A DNA stretch of 64,000 bases from contig NZ_CP130565.1 of NCBI RefSeq assembly GCF_030534335.1, positions 2,625,501 through 2,689,500 of the forward strand, in the 5' to 3' direction. Shown here in pieces: positions 47,006 through 55,312 of this stretch; position 1 is the stretch's first letter; the number at the start of each line of letters is the position of its first letter. This DNA comes from Marivirga harenae (GTDB lineage Bacteria; Bacteroidota; Bacteroidia; Cytophagales; Cyclobacteriaceae). Made by a program: the position numbers and the translations under genes. The notes under the pieces were generated by a model. That model did no database searches. It saw only the letters and a list, made by a program, of their open reading frames with translations, and was not told where the DNA came from.

Positions 47006-49768
47006 ATGAAGCGAATATTAGCCGTTCTTCTTGTTTTACTTGTGCCTTCCTTTCTGATTGCTCAGGTTCAACCAACCGATGCCAATTCAATATTACAAGG
47101 CATTGAAGGTAGAAAAAAATTAGCAGAATCATCAAGTTTGAAATCCTTTCCAGCACGAAATGTTGGCCCTGTAATTCAAGGTGCTAGGATAGTGGATATA
47201 GCCGTTAATCAAAAAAATATAAAAGAATTTTACATTGCCTACGCCTCTGGCGGACTGTTTCAGACGAAAAATAATGGAGTGAGTTTTGATCCTATTTTCG
47301 ACAATGTTGGTGCATTGACCATAGGGGATATTGCATTAGCTCCAAGTGATGAAAATATTCTATATGTGGGGACTGGAGAAAACAATTCCAGTAGAAGTAG
47401 TTATGCCGGTTCTGGTGTCTATAAATCTATTGATAAAGGCAAAAACTGGAAGCACATTGGCTTACCAGGCAGTCAGCACATAGGTAGAATTGTGGTTCAC
47501 CCTAAAGATCCGAATACGGTTTGGGTAGCTTCTATGGGCGGTTTATATTCTGATAATGAAGAAAGAGGTATTTATAAAACCACTGATGGCGGAGATAACT
47601 GGAAAAAGGTCTTGTTTATAGATGATAAAACTGGTGCCATTGATTTAATAATCCATCCTGAGGACCCAGATTTGCTCTGGGCTAGTATGTGGGAACGCAA
47701 AAGATATGCCTGGGACTTCGTAGGGAATGGTGAAGGTTCTGGGATTTATAGCTCAGCCGATGGTGGTGAGAATTGGAGCCTTTCCATGAATGGAATGGAA
47801 GATGATGAGTTTACTGGAAGAATTGGTTTGGATATTTCACTGTCCAATCCTGATATTTTATACGCCTTAGTGGATTATCAGAAAGAGACCAAAAAAGAAA
47901 AAGAGAATGAAGAAGGTCTAGCCCCAGCCGATTTTTTAGAAATGTCAGTCAAAGAATTTCTTAAATTGAGTAACGAGGACCTAGATCAATATTTAAAAGA
48001 CAATAATTTTCCTGAAAGATATAATGCGGTAAATGTCAAAAAAGACATAGAATCAGGAAGCTATAAGCCCAAAGCTTTGAGCGAATATTTGGGAGATGCT
48101 AATCAAGCTTTATTTGAAACGGATGTGAAAGGGGCAGTGATTTATAAATCTACTGACAGGGGAGCTACATGGCAAAAAACACATGATTATGATTTGTCTG
48201 GAGTTTATTACACTTATGGTTACTACTTTGGGGAAATCAGAGTAGCCACTCAAAATCCTGATATCATTTATGCCATGGGAGTACCAATAGTGGTTTCAAG
48301 AGATGGCGGAAAAACTTTCAACCGAACAGATTCAGTGGGGGATGTGCATGTAGATCATCATGCTATGTGGATTAATCCAAAAGATGAAGAGCATATCATG
48401 TTGGGGAATGATGGCGGACTTTATATCACTTATGACGGAGGAGCCACTTGGGATCATAAAAATAGCATGTCAGTTGGGCAATTTTATACCGTAAATGTGG
48501 ATATGGAAAAGCCTTACAATATTTATGGCGGATTGCAGGATAACGGCACTATGGTTGGCAGTTCTCGTACTGTGCCCAACGTAAGAGGACGATGGGAAAG
48601 TATATTCGGTGGTGATGGAATGTTTGTAAGTGCTGATCCTCGGAATTCTGATATTGTTTATGTTGGCTATCAATTCGGGAATTATTTCAGAATCAATAGA
48701 GAAAGTGGAGAAAGAAATTATATCACACCTAAACATAACATTGGCGAAGATCGGTTGAGGTTCAACTGGAGAACACCTGTAGTCATGAGTAAGCATAATC
48801 CTGATATCATTTATATGGGAGCTCAAAAAGTTTACAGAAGTTTAAATCAAGGTGATAGATGGACTGCATTGACTGGTGATTTGACCAATGGTGCCAAAGA
48901 AGGTAATGTTCCATTTGCTACCATTACTGAAATTGCAGAATCACCACTGAAGTTCGGGATTGTTTACATAGGCACTGATGACGGAAATGTTTGGCTAATG
49001 AAAGAAGGCCAGAACATTAGAAGAATCAATAACAACCTTCCGGCAGATTTATGGGTGAGTAGTATTCATGCTTCAGAACATGATGAAGCTACCGTTTATC
49101 TTTCGATGACAGGCTATAGAAATGATAATTTTGATAATTATGTTTTTAAAAGCTCTGATTTTGGTAAAAACTGGAAGTCTATTGCAGGAGATTTACCACT
49201 AGAGTCTGTTAATGTAATTTATGAAGATCCTAAAGTGGTTGGCTTGCTTTACATAGGAACTGATCATGGGTTATACACCAGCTTCAATGATGGAGAAAAT
49301 TGGCAGCATATGGGGGCTATTCCTAATGTGGCTACTTATGATTTAATGGTTCATCCGAGGGATTTGGATTTGATTGTAGGTACCCATGGCAGAAGTATAT
49401 ATGTGATGGATGTGAAGCCTTTGCATAAGATAGCCCAAAATGAGGTTAATAAATTAGTAACTTTCGCTTTAAATAATATTCGCTTTAGCAAAAACTGGGG
49501 CGAAAAATCACATCCCTATTCAAAAGCGTATTTACCAAAAATGGAAATAGCATTGTTTTATGATTCCGATAAAAATGGAAAAGTTAAGATTGAAGTGTTG
49601 AATGAAGAAGGTGAAAGCCTAAGCTCTTGGGAAGAAGAATTATTCAATGGCTACCAAAGCTTCGACTGGAATTGTAAAATAGGAGATGATTTCATTTCCA
49701 AAGGAAAATATGAATTGAAATTCACCTTAGGAAATGAAGAGCATAAGGAAGGATTTGAAGTGAAGTAA
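47006..49768 (+). CDS. Secreted BNR/sortilin-like beta-propeller protein
   Basis: I start at ATG 47006, which gives a signal peptide (MKRILAVLLVLLVPSFLIAQ) and 920 residues. The protein is built of Asp-box/BNR-type repeats: GVYKSIDKGKNWKHIG, GIYKTTDGGDNWKKV, GIYSSADGGENWS, GLYITYDGGATWDHK and others. These make two seven-bladed propellers like the VPS10/sortilin and 'glycosyl hydrolase' BNR families. About 100 C-terminal residues form a beta domain (HKEGFEVK at the end). A helical insert near 310-370 is unusual. No catalytic residues can be assigned. It abuts the convergent SixA-like gene stop to stop. Confidence 0.85.
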   Translation: MKRILAVLLVLLVPSFLIAQVQPTDANSILQGIEGRKKLAESSSLKSFPARNVGPVIQGARIVDIAVNQKNIKEFYIAYASGGLFQTKNNGVSFDPIFDNVGALTIGDIALAPSDENILYVGTGENNSSRSSYAGSGVYKSIDKGKNWKHIGLPGSQHIGRIVVHPKDPNTVWVASMGGLYSDNEERGIYKTTDGGDNWKKVLFIDDKTGAIDLIIHPEDPDLLWASMWERKRYAWDFVGNGEGSGIYSSADGGENWSLSMNGMEDDEFTGRIGLDISLSNPDILYALVDYQKETKKEKENEEGLAPADFLEMSVKEFLKLSNEDLDQYLKDNNFPERYNAVNVKKDIESGSYKPKALSEYLGDANQALFETDVKGAVIYKSTDRGATWQKTHDYDLSGVYYTYGYYFGEIRVATQNPDIIYAMGVPIVVSRDGGKTFNRTDSVGDVHVDHHAMWINPKDEEHIMLGNDGGLYITYDGGATWDHKNSMSVGQFYTVNVDMEKPYNIYGGLQDNGTMVGSSRTVPNVRGRWESIFGGDGMFVSADPRNSDIVYVGYQFGNYFRINRESGERNYITPKHNIGEDRLRFNWRTPVVMSKHNPDIIYMGAQKVYRSLNQGDRWTALTGDLTNGAKEGNVPFATITEIAESPLKFGIVYIGTDDGNVWLMKEGQNIRRINNNLPADLWVSSIHASEHDEATVYLSMTGYRNDNFDNYVFKSSDFGKNWKSIAGDLPLESVNVIYEDPKVVGLLYIGTDHGLYTSFNDGENWQHMGAIPNVATYDLMVHPRDLDLIVGTHGRSIYVMDVKPLHKIAQNEVNKLVTFALNNIRFSKNWGEKSHPYSKAYLPKMEIALFYDSDKNGKVKIEVLNEEGESLSSWEEELFNGYQSFDWNCKIGDDFISKGKYELKFTLGNEEHKEGFEVK

Positions 49769-50251
49769 TCACAAATTTTTAGGGAACTGAAAAAAATGGA
49801 GTGAGGCACTTTGAGGAGAAGCTTCGCTCCATTTTTGTATATCAAAATTCAAACTTACAATCCCGGTCGTAGGAATATTATCCGTGAAACCAGAGAGCAG
49901 ATAATCGGCCAAATCATTCAATCCCGGATTATGACTGACCAATAGCAAGCAATTGATTTCATCATTAGCTTGCTTTATGATATTCAATAATTTTGATCTG
50001 CTCGCATGATACAATTGGTCATCAATTTCCATAAGGATATTTAATACGGCTTGAAATGCAATAGCTGTATTTTTAGTTCTTTCAGCACCACTACTGATAA
50101 TCAAATCTGCCTTGATTTCTTGTGAAGATAGCCACTGAGCCATTTTAGGTGCATCTCTTTTTCCTCTATCATTTAAAGGGCGATCATAATCTTTGAGGTG
50201 AGGGAAATCCCAACTTGACTTGGCATGACGGATTAGTATTAATTTTTTCAT
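49769..50251 (-). CDS. SixA-like histidine phosphatase
   Basis: A 160-residue histidine phosphatase. The phospho-accepting His is in LILIRHAKSSWDFP (RHxK form of SixA), followed by YDRPLNDRGKRDAPKMAQWL, ISSGAERTKNTA and the second His in LLVSHNPGLNDLADYL. SixA enzymes dephosphorylate His-phosphorylated relay proteins; here the target is unknown. Its stop codon touches that of the BNR gene. Confidence 0.9.
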   Translation of the reverse strand: MKKLILIRHAKSSWDFPHLKDYDRPLNDRGKRDAPKMAQWLSSQEIKADLIISSGAERTKNTAIAFQAVLNILMEIDDQLYHASRSKLLNIIKQANDEINCLLLVSHNPGLNDLADYLLSGFTDNIPTTGIVSLNFDIQKWSEASPQSASLHFFQFPKNL

Positions 50252-50346
50252 ATTAGCTTCGCTTAAAAATAATTAGCCACAATAGTAACAGAATAAATCA
50301 AAAAATGTATATTGCCTCAAATTTATAATTAATAACAATTTATTTT

Positions 50347-50538
50347 ATGAGTACTGGAACAGTAAAGTTCTTCAATGAAGACAAAGGATTTGGATTTATC
50401 ATTGAAGACGAAACAGAGAACGAAATTTTCGTTCACGTAAGTGGTTTAGAAGACGATATCGAGAAAAACGATAAAGTTACTTTCGAAACTACAGATGGTA
50501 AAAAAGGCTTAAATGCCATTGGTGTCAGAAGAGTATAA
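50347..50538 (+). CDS. Cold-shock domain protein
   Basis: A 63-residue CSD protein (MSTGTVKFFNEDKGFGFII). RNP1 is KGFGFI and RNP2 is IFVHVSG, which bind single-stranded RNA/DNA. It lacks basic residues at the end, as in other Bacteroidota CspA-like proteins. Monocistronic, with a strong terminator 25 bases downstream. Confidence 0.94.
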   Translation: MSTGTVKFFNEDKGFGFIIEDETENEIFVHVSGLEDDIEKNDKVTFETTDGKKGLNAIGVRRV

Positions 50539-50563
50539 TTCTATTTATAGATTCTGAATGTAA

Positions 50564-50592
50564 AGCTGATTGGTCGCCAATCGGCTTTTTTT
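50564..50592 (+). terminator. Rho-independent terminator of csp
   Basis: AGCTGATTGG (50564-50573), loop TCG, CCAATCGGCT (50577-50586), one G-U pair, followed by six or more T. It follows the cold-shock gene. Confidence 0.88.
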
Positions 50593-50615
50593 GTGCCTAC
50601 ACAGTATTGATTTTA

Positions 50616-50875
50616 ACCACAAAAGAGCCAAAAGATAACAAAAGGCTTTTCGCTAAAGCGAAAAAATAATTACAAATTTCTCATTCCTGTTCAAGGAACA
50701 CCACCGAAGTCAAATCATCTCGCTTAGGCATCTAAAATTAACGGCTTTGTTATTGTTTGAACTAGGTTTCTTAGCGAGACGCTAAAACCAGTATCAGTTC
50801 CATAGGAACGGCCTTACGGTTTGGTAGAAGGAGTCTAATTTATATCTACAAGAGTAAAAGCTATTCTTTTGTGGT
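50616..50875. repeat. MITE-like element with terminal inverted repeats
   Basis: In the gene-free 454 bases between csp and the M42 peptidase, ACCACAAAAGAG (50616-50627) and TTCTTTTGTGGT (50864-50875) form 12-base terminal inverted repeats with one mismatch. Between them lie several perfect hairpins: TTTTCGCT/AGCGAAAA (50647-50664), TTAGCG/CGCTAA (50771-50785) and GTTCC/GGAAC (50797-50809). There is no coding frame. The form, about 260 bases with inverted ends and internal hairpins, fits a miniature mobile element or Bacteroidota interspersed repeat; copy number is not testable here. Confidence 0.5.
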
Positions 50876-50883
50876 AAAGTGTT

Positions 50884-50900
50884 TTTCAGCTTTGCTGAAA
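50884..50900. other. Short hairpin upstream of the M42 peptidase
   Basis: TTTCAGC, loop TTT, GCTGAAA forms a 7-base stem followed by a moderate T stretch. It lies between the repeat element and the peptidase gene. Role unknown; perhaps a weak terminator or the outer part of the repeat. Confidence 0.35.
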
Positions 50901-50992
50901 TCATTTTTACAGCTTTCAAAACAATTCTTTTCCTTCACAATTATTGATAACTACCGAATTCGATTAATTTTGGAAAAATTAAATAAGCTAAA

Positions 50993-52048
50993 ATGAAAAA
51001 CTTTAACATAGAACTACTTTCAAAAATTTGTGAGACGCCTGGAGCACCGGGGCATGAAAAGAGAATTCGAGATTTAGTGATCAATGAAGTGAAATCACTG
51101 GTTGATGAAGTGGAAGTCGATAACTTGGGCAATGTTCACGCCATAAAAAGAGCCAATAGCAATCCGGAAGGAAAAAAGGTAATGGTGGCGGCCCATATGG
51201 ATGAGATCGGTTTTATGGTGACCCACATTGATGCAAATGGGTTTTTAAGATTTACCACACTAGGTGGATTTGATCCTAAAACGCTTACTGCTCAGCGTGT
51301 GATTGTTCATGGAAAAAAGGATGTGATTGGGGTAATGGGATCTAAGCCAATACACGTCATGACTACTGAAGAAAGAAATAAAGTATCCAAGACAACTGAT
51401 TATTTTATTGATCTGGGGATGAATAAAGAGGAGGTTGAGAAGATCGTTTCAGTGGGTGATGCAGTGACCCGAGAAAGAGGCCTGATTGAAATGGGAGATT
51501 GTGTGAACTGTAAGTCAATAGATAACAGAGTTTCGGTTTTCGTATTGATAGAGGCTTTAAAGACTTTAAAGAATCATCCTTATGATGTTTATGCGGTATT
51601 TACAGTTCAAGAGGAAGTTGGGCTCAGAGGTGCCAATGTAGCTTCGCACAAAATCAATCCTGATTTCGGAATTGCATTGGATACTACTATTGCTTTTGAT
51701 TTACCTGGAGCTCAAGCACATGAAAAAGTGACTTCCTTAGGGGCAGGGACGGCCATTAAGGTTTTGGATGCCATGACCATTTGTGATTACCGAATGGTAG
51801 AATTCATGAAGCAAACCGCTGACCGAAACAATATTAAATGGCAACCTGAAATTTTAACAGCGGGCGGAACAGATACTGCTGGCTTGCAGCGAATGGGAAA
51901 AAATGGGGCGATAGCAGGAGCGATTTCTATCCCGACAAGAAATTTACATCAAGTAATTGAAATGGCTCATAAACAAGATATATTGGATTCCGTTAATCTA
52001 CTAAATGCTTGCCTTGAGACCTTGGATAAATATAATTGGGACCACTAA
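50993..52048 (+). CDS. M42 family aminopeptidase
   Basis: A 351-residue cocatalytic zinc peptidase of the glutamyl-aminopeptidase/tetrahedral aminopeptidase family. VAAHMDEIGFMVTHID provides the first zinc ligand and Asp, the bridging and catalytic residues are expected in GDCVNCKSIDNRVSVFVLIE and FTVQEEVGLRGANVAS, and the final ligand in SIPTRNLHQVIEMAH. It is soluble. A -7-like TAATTTTG lies at 50965-50972. The CarboxypepD_reg gene follows after 11 bases. Confidence 0.93.
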   Translation: MKNFNIELLSKICETPGAPGHEKRIRDLVINEVKSLVDEVEVDNLGNVHAIKRANSNPEGKKVMVAAHMDEIGFMVTHIDANGFLRFTTLGGFDPKTLTAQRVIVHGKKDVIGVMGSKPIHVMTTEERNKVSKTTDYFIDLGMNKEEVEKIVSVGDAVTRERGLIEMGDCVNCKSIDNRVSVFVLIEALKTLKNHPYDVYAVFTVQEEVGLRGANVASHKINPDFGIALDTTIAFDLPGAQAHEKVTSLGAGTAIKVLDAMTICDYRMVEFMKQTADRNNIKWQPEILTAGGTDTAGLQRMGKNGAIAGAISIPTRNLHQVIEMAHKQDILDSVNLLNACLETLDKYNWDH

Positions 52049-52059
52049 AAAAATATATT

Positions 52060-52665
52060 ATGAGAAATAGCCTATTAGTATTCTTGTCTGTGTTTTTATT
52101 CAGTTTTTCTGCTTTTTCGCAAGAAGAAGATCCTATCAATATTACCGGGGTAATATTAGATGCAGAGAATATGGAGCCAGTTCCTTTCACTACAGTATTA
52201 ATTGGAGAAGGAAAAAGTGGTACCGTAGCGGATAATTCGGGATACTTCTCATTTTTAGCGTATCCAGGTGACACTATAACTTTTAGGAGTGTTGGTTATC
52301 AAACTTCCACATTCATTATTCCAAAGTTATTAGAAGGCAAGACCTATTCTTTAATTGAATTAATGGTACGGGAAAATGTACTTTTAGACGAGGTGACAGT
52401 GTATCCATTGCCTGATGCGGATTATTTTACCAATACCATCGTTAAAACCGAATTGACAGAGATTCAGAAGAGACAGTTAGACGATTTTAAAAGGGATTTA
52501 AATAGACTTTTAGAAGAACAATATAATCAAAATAGCCCCTATTACGATCAGTGGAGGTATGCAAGGTTATATGAAATGACTGGCATAGTCCCACCTAATA
52601 ACTTCCTAAACCCTATGACCTGGAGTAATTTTATTAGGGATTGGAAAAAGGAGAATAAGAGGTAA
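52060..52665 (+). CDS. Exported CarboxypepD_reg-domain protein
   Basis: 201 residues starting at ATG 52060 (MRNSLLVFLSVFLFSFSAFS), a clean signal peptide; the longer in-frame start would run into the peptidase gene. A carboxypeptidase-regulatory-like domain follows (ITGVILDAENMEPVPFTTVL, DNSGYFSFLAYPGDTITFRS), as in Bacteroidota surface proteins and SusC N-termini, then a helical C-terminal region ending FIRDWKKENKR. The last 40 bases recur at 55086-55125. Function unknown. Confidence 0.85.
   Translation: MRNSLLVFLSVFLFSFSAFSQEEDPINITGVILDAENMEPVPFTTVLIGEGKSGTVADNSGYFSFLAYPGDTITFRSVGYQTSTFIIPKLLEGKTYSLIELMVRENVLLDEVTVYPLPDADYFTNTIVKTELTEIQKRQLDDFKRDLNRLLEEQYNQNSPYYDQWRYARLYEMTGIVPPNNFLNPMTWSNFIRDWKKENKR
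52626..52665 (+). repeat. Direct repeat A (3' end of CarboxypepD_reg gene)
   Basis: This 40-base stretch coding NFIRDWKKENKR-stop matches 55086-55125 at 35 of 40 positions in the same orientation. The two copies bracket the decayed accessory patch of about 2.4 kb. Confidence 0.75.
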
Positions 52666-53241
52666 GATTATTTCTTGCTAAATCATCAGTTCGGGTAGGC
52701 TAAAATATATTTTAGTAGTAAAAATATTACAATTGACTTCTTTAACTTTCCTCTGAAGTGATGATTATTGACGCGTTTTTATTTCTTCTTTTTCCCAGAT
52801 ATGAGGAAGCAAGTTATCTTTTATAACTTGATTAAAGGCTTTACCCTTTCTTCGGATAAGAATTCTATAGTTGAAATTGATTGAAAAAAATTAGAAGAAT
52901 CTTAACCCGAGAAATTCATATAAATTTTTGTTCCGAAGGACAGGCAATTTATGAAAACCCAATAATTAGATAGGTAAACTACGAGTTTCATGTTAAAACA
53001 TGAATTTTCAAACACCAAAATTTGGACTATTAGGTTTTATAAATTATCGGGCTTATCTAGTTTTCTATATGGATAATCAATTAGTTTAAACTTACTGTTT
53101 TCATTTTTCATAGCCTTTTTATGAATAGTGTGGGTTGAATTGAAATGAATTAGTATAATCTAAAAGTTATAATACAAACATTTATATATATAGAGTTTAT
53201 TTTGTGCCTTTAATGTAGTTTTAACTAAAATATTAAAAAAT
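52666..53241. other. Gene-poor stretch with two small hairpins
   Basis: 576 bases with no supported gene. CAAGTTAT/ATAACTTG (52810-52830, loop CTTTT) and TTCATGTT/AACATGAA (52987-53004, loop AA) are perfect 8-base stems. A 27-codon frame at about 52801 (ending SIVEID) has no likeness I recognise. Probably decayed DNA. Confidence 0.4.
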
Positions 53242-53619
53242 ATGAATAATCTAGTTGTTACAAAACATAAAACTATATGTCATATTTTGGCCCTTTCTTT
53301 ATTTGGCCTTTATGCTTTTGGTTGCGAAAGTCAATCTCCAGTTGACAAAGTTCCTGAAGAGCAAATTGACAAAATCCCTGAGGGGCAAAGAGATGTGGAA
53401 GCTTTGGTTTTCTATGATGGGAATCCTGGTGTAGATGGCTGTGGTTGGTTAATTCTTCATGACCAAAATTTTCACGCAACTGTTAATTTGGATTCGGTTT
53501 TTATGATAGATAGTCTTAAGGTTGTATTGACCTATAGTTTTTTGGAATCAAATAGATTTTGTGGCTGGAGAGACTCCGGCTACAGGGAAATTGAAATATT
53601 AGAAATCGAAAAGCAATAG
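53242..53619 (+). CDS. Small predicted lipoprotein, unknown function
   Basis: A 125-residue protein with an N-terminal hydrophobic stretch and lipobox LYAFGCES (Cys28). A short Pro/Glu linker with an imperfect repeat (DKVPEEQI, DKIPEGQR) precedes a beta-rich domain with GCGWLILHDQNF, seen in Bacteroidota lipoproteins of unknown role. It lies alone within the decayed patch. Its codon use and AT content fit the neighbourhood. Confidence 0.6.
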   Translation: MNNLVVTKHKTICHILALSLFGLYAFGCESQSPVDKVPEEQIDKIPEGQRDVEALVFYDGNPGVDGCGWLILHDQNFHATVNLDSVFMIDSLKVVLTYSFLESNRFCGWRDSGYREIEILEIEKQ

Positions 53620-53884
53620 TGAGATATGATATGCTTGTAGAATACCAAACCGTTGACATGTAGCTGACGGATTTTGATTTTTGATAAGACAAGGGGAGAA
53701 CCCTGTCTTTAAATAGTATGATCAAAAGGTTAGTTTAAATCACGAAATCAAAACCTGATAGCATAATTAAGTAATTCATTCACAATTATTCATAAACAAC
53801 AAATGCCGTTGGTTTATTTAAACTTTTGTATATATTATTTTTTCGTCCTACATTTATTATGTTCTTAGGTAATTATAAGAAATC
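53620..53884. other. Intergenic stretch with possible terminator hairpin
   Basis: 265 bases without a gene. AAGACAAGGG (53686-53695) can pair with CCCTGTCTT (53701-53709) with one bulged A, followed by a short T/A run; a weak terminator for the lipoprotein gene is possible. Confidence 0.35.
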
Positions 53885-54277
53885 ATGAAAAAATCAACCT
53901 ATATTTTTATTCTCATTTTTTACCTATTAAATAATAGCTGCGCTCAAGAGAATGATTCATTATGTGAATCTAGTTGTGACAATGAATCAGTTATAGAACA
54001 TATTTCAGGTCAAAAAGCTCGTGTAATTGAAGAGGATGAATTTGGTTTTATTCTTAGCACTAATCCATCGGATTTTACCAGAGAACCATTTGCTGCAAGT
54101 AATGAATATATTTTAGTTCCTTGCAATTGGGATTTTACCTATAAACATAATACAATTGTTTTGATAAGTGGTAATAAAAAGAGTTGTTGCAATCTAATAA
54201 TAGATCCATATGTATGGGGTGGTTTCGGCTGTAAATTCGAAATCACTTCCATTGAAGATTTAAATAATAAAAAATGA
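53885..54277 (+). CDS. Small Cys-rich predicted lipoprotein, unknown function
   Basis: 130 residues with signal peptide and lipobox LLNNSCAQ (Cys19). It contains several cysteines (CESSC near 27, CC near 102, GCKF late) that could form disulfides. No family is recognised. Its stop overlaps the start of the M43 pseudogene as ATGA (54274-54277), implying an earlier operon. Confidence 0.6.
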   Translation: MKKSTYIFILIFYLLNNSCAQENDSLCESSCDNESVIEHISGQKARVIEEDEFGFILSTNPSDFTREPFAASNEYILVPCNWDFTYKHNTIVLISGNKKSCCNLIIDPYVWGGFGCKFEITSIEDLNNKK

Positions 54278-54960
54278 AACGAATATTATCAGCCTTACCG
54301 TTAACTTTTTTGATTATTACTAATACATCAGCACAAAATATTTGTGGCTCGGAATTGAACCTCGAAGCAATTTAAAAATATAATCCTGATCGATACAAAA
54401 GAATTACTCAAATTGAAAGGCAAACATCTGATTATGTAAATCAAAAGTTACTTGGGAGATCTTCCAATCACCCACTAATTACTATTCCAGTAGTGATACA
54501 CGTTTTGCATAATGGAGAGGCAGTAGGCTCCGGCCTTAAAATAAGCAACACTCAAATTCAATCACAAATTGATGTTTTGAATAAAGATTTCAGAAGGCTT
54601 AATGCAGATGCATCCAATACACCTTCAATATTCGAAGGAGTAGCGATCGATACAGAATTTGAATTTGTGCTTGCTTGTACAGACCCAAATGGTAATCCTA
54701 CCAATGGTATTGTAAGGGCTCAGACTAGTGAAAGTGATTATACCCGTATTAGAAATTCTGACGGGTCAACAAATGAGGTAGCTACCGGTATTAAATTTGC
54801 CCCAACAGGCATTCCTGCCTGGCCGACTGACAGGTATTTAAATATATGGGTTTGTAATCTTCAGGCTGGTTTACTTGGATATGCTCAGTTTCCAGATATG
54901 TTTGAAGTTCGACCCAATACTGATGGGGTAGTGGTAAACACGACTGCTTTTGGTATGTAA
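54274..54960 (+). pseudogene. M43 (pappalysin-type) metalloprotease remnant
   Basis: A start at 54274 gives a signal peptide (MKRILSALPLTFLIITNTSA) and then an in-frame TAA at codon 34 (54373-54375). The same frame continues KYNPDRYKRITQIERQTSDY, then TIPVVIHVLHNGEAVGSGLK, ISNTQIQSQIDVLNKDFRRL and NPTNGIVRA, all typical of secreted M43 proteases, and stops at 54960 after VVVNTTAFGM. Intact relatives continue here into the HExxHxxGHxxG zinc motif, which is absent. So the gene has both a nonsense codon and loss of its catalytic half. The frame from 54493 to 54960 alone is not a functional protein. Confidence 0.85.
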
Positions 54961-55312
54961 AATTACAAATGCTCAAGAAACCCAACTATTCAAATTAATT
55001 GAAGACAAACAACAAATTGCTAAGATTTTAAAGCAATAAGCTTTGGAAAATAAAATTGCCTAAGTCCGATAATCCACCTTTTACCTAATTCTATTAGGGA
55101 TTGGAAGAAGGACAACAAGAAGTAAAATTCTCTACTTTCAATAAGACCTCCTATGTTTTTAAAACCTGGAAGGTCTTTTACAATTTCCCATACCATTACT
55201 TGCCACTTCTGTCTTCTAGTTGCCCGCTATAATATAAAGCTATTTCCGGTTTGACCTTCGGTACTGACCTAAATCGAAACATAAAAACTTCAAAACTTAC
55301 TCACTTCAACAA
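54961..55312. other. Decayed region after the M43 pseudogene
   Basis: 352 bases with only gene fragments. A frame from about 54953 reads KITNAQETQLFKLIEDKQQI, then AKILKQ-stop at about 55039, like the helical tail of a longer protein. Then the duplicated gene end at 55086-55125. No promoter or complete gene is seen. Confidence 0.45.
55086..55125 (+). repeat. Direct repeat B (orphan gene tail)
   Basis: Encodes SIRDWKKDNKK-stop, matching 35 of 40 bases of the CarboxypepD_reg gene end at 52626-52665. Likeness continues weakly for about 25 bases upstream with a 4-base gap. The body of the gene copy is missing. Confidence 0.75.

Noticed and set aside
50616-50875. CRISPR-like array because of repeated hairpins
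   Set aside because: The hairpins differ from each other and there is no regular repeat-spacer spacing.
54493-54960. A 155-residue intact secreted protein
   Set aside because: It is the middle of an M43 protease; the signal peptide is cut off by an in-frame stop and the zinc motif is missing.
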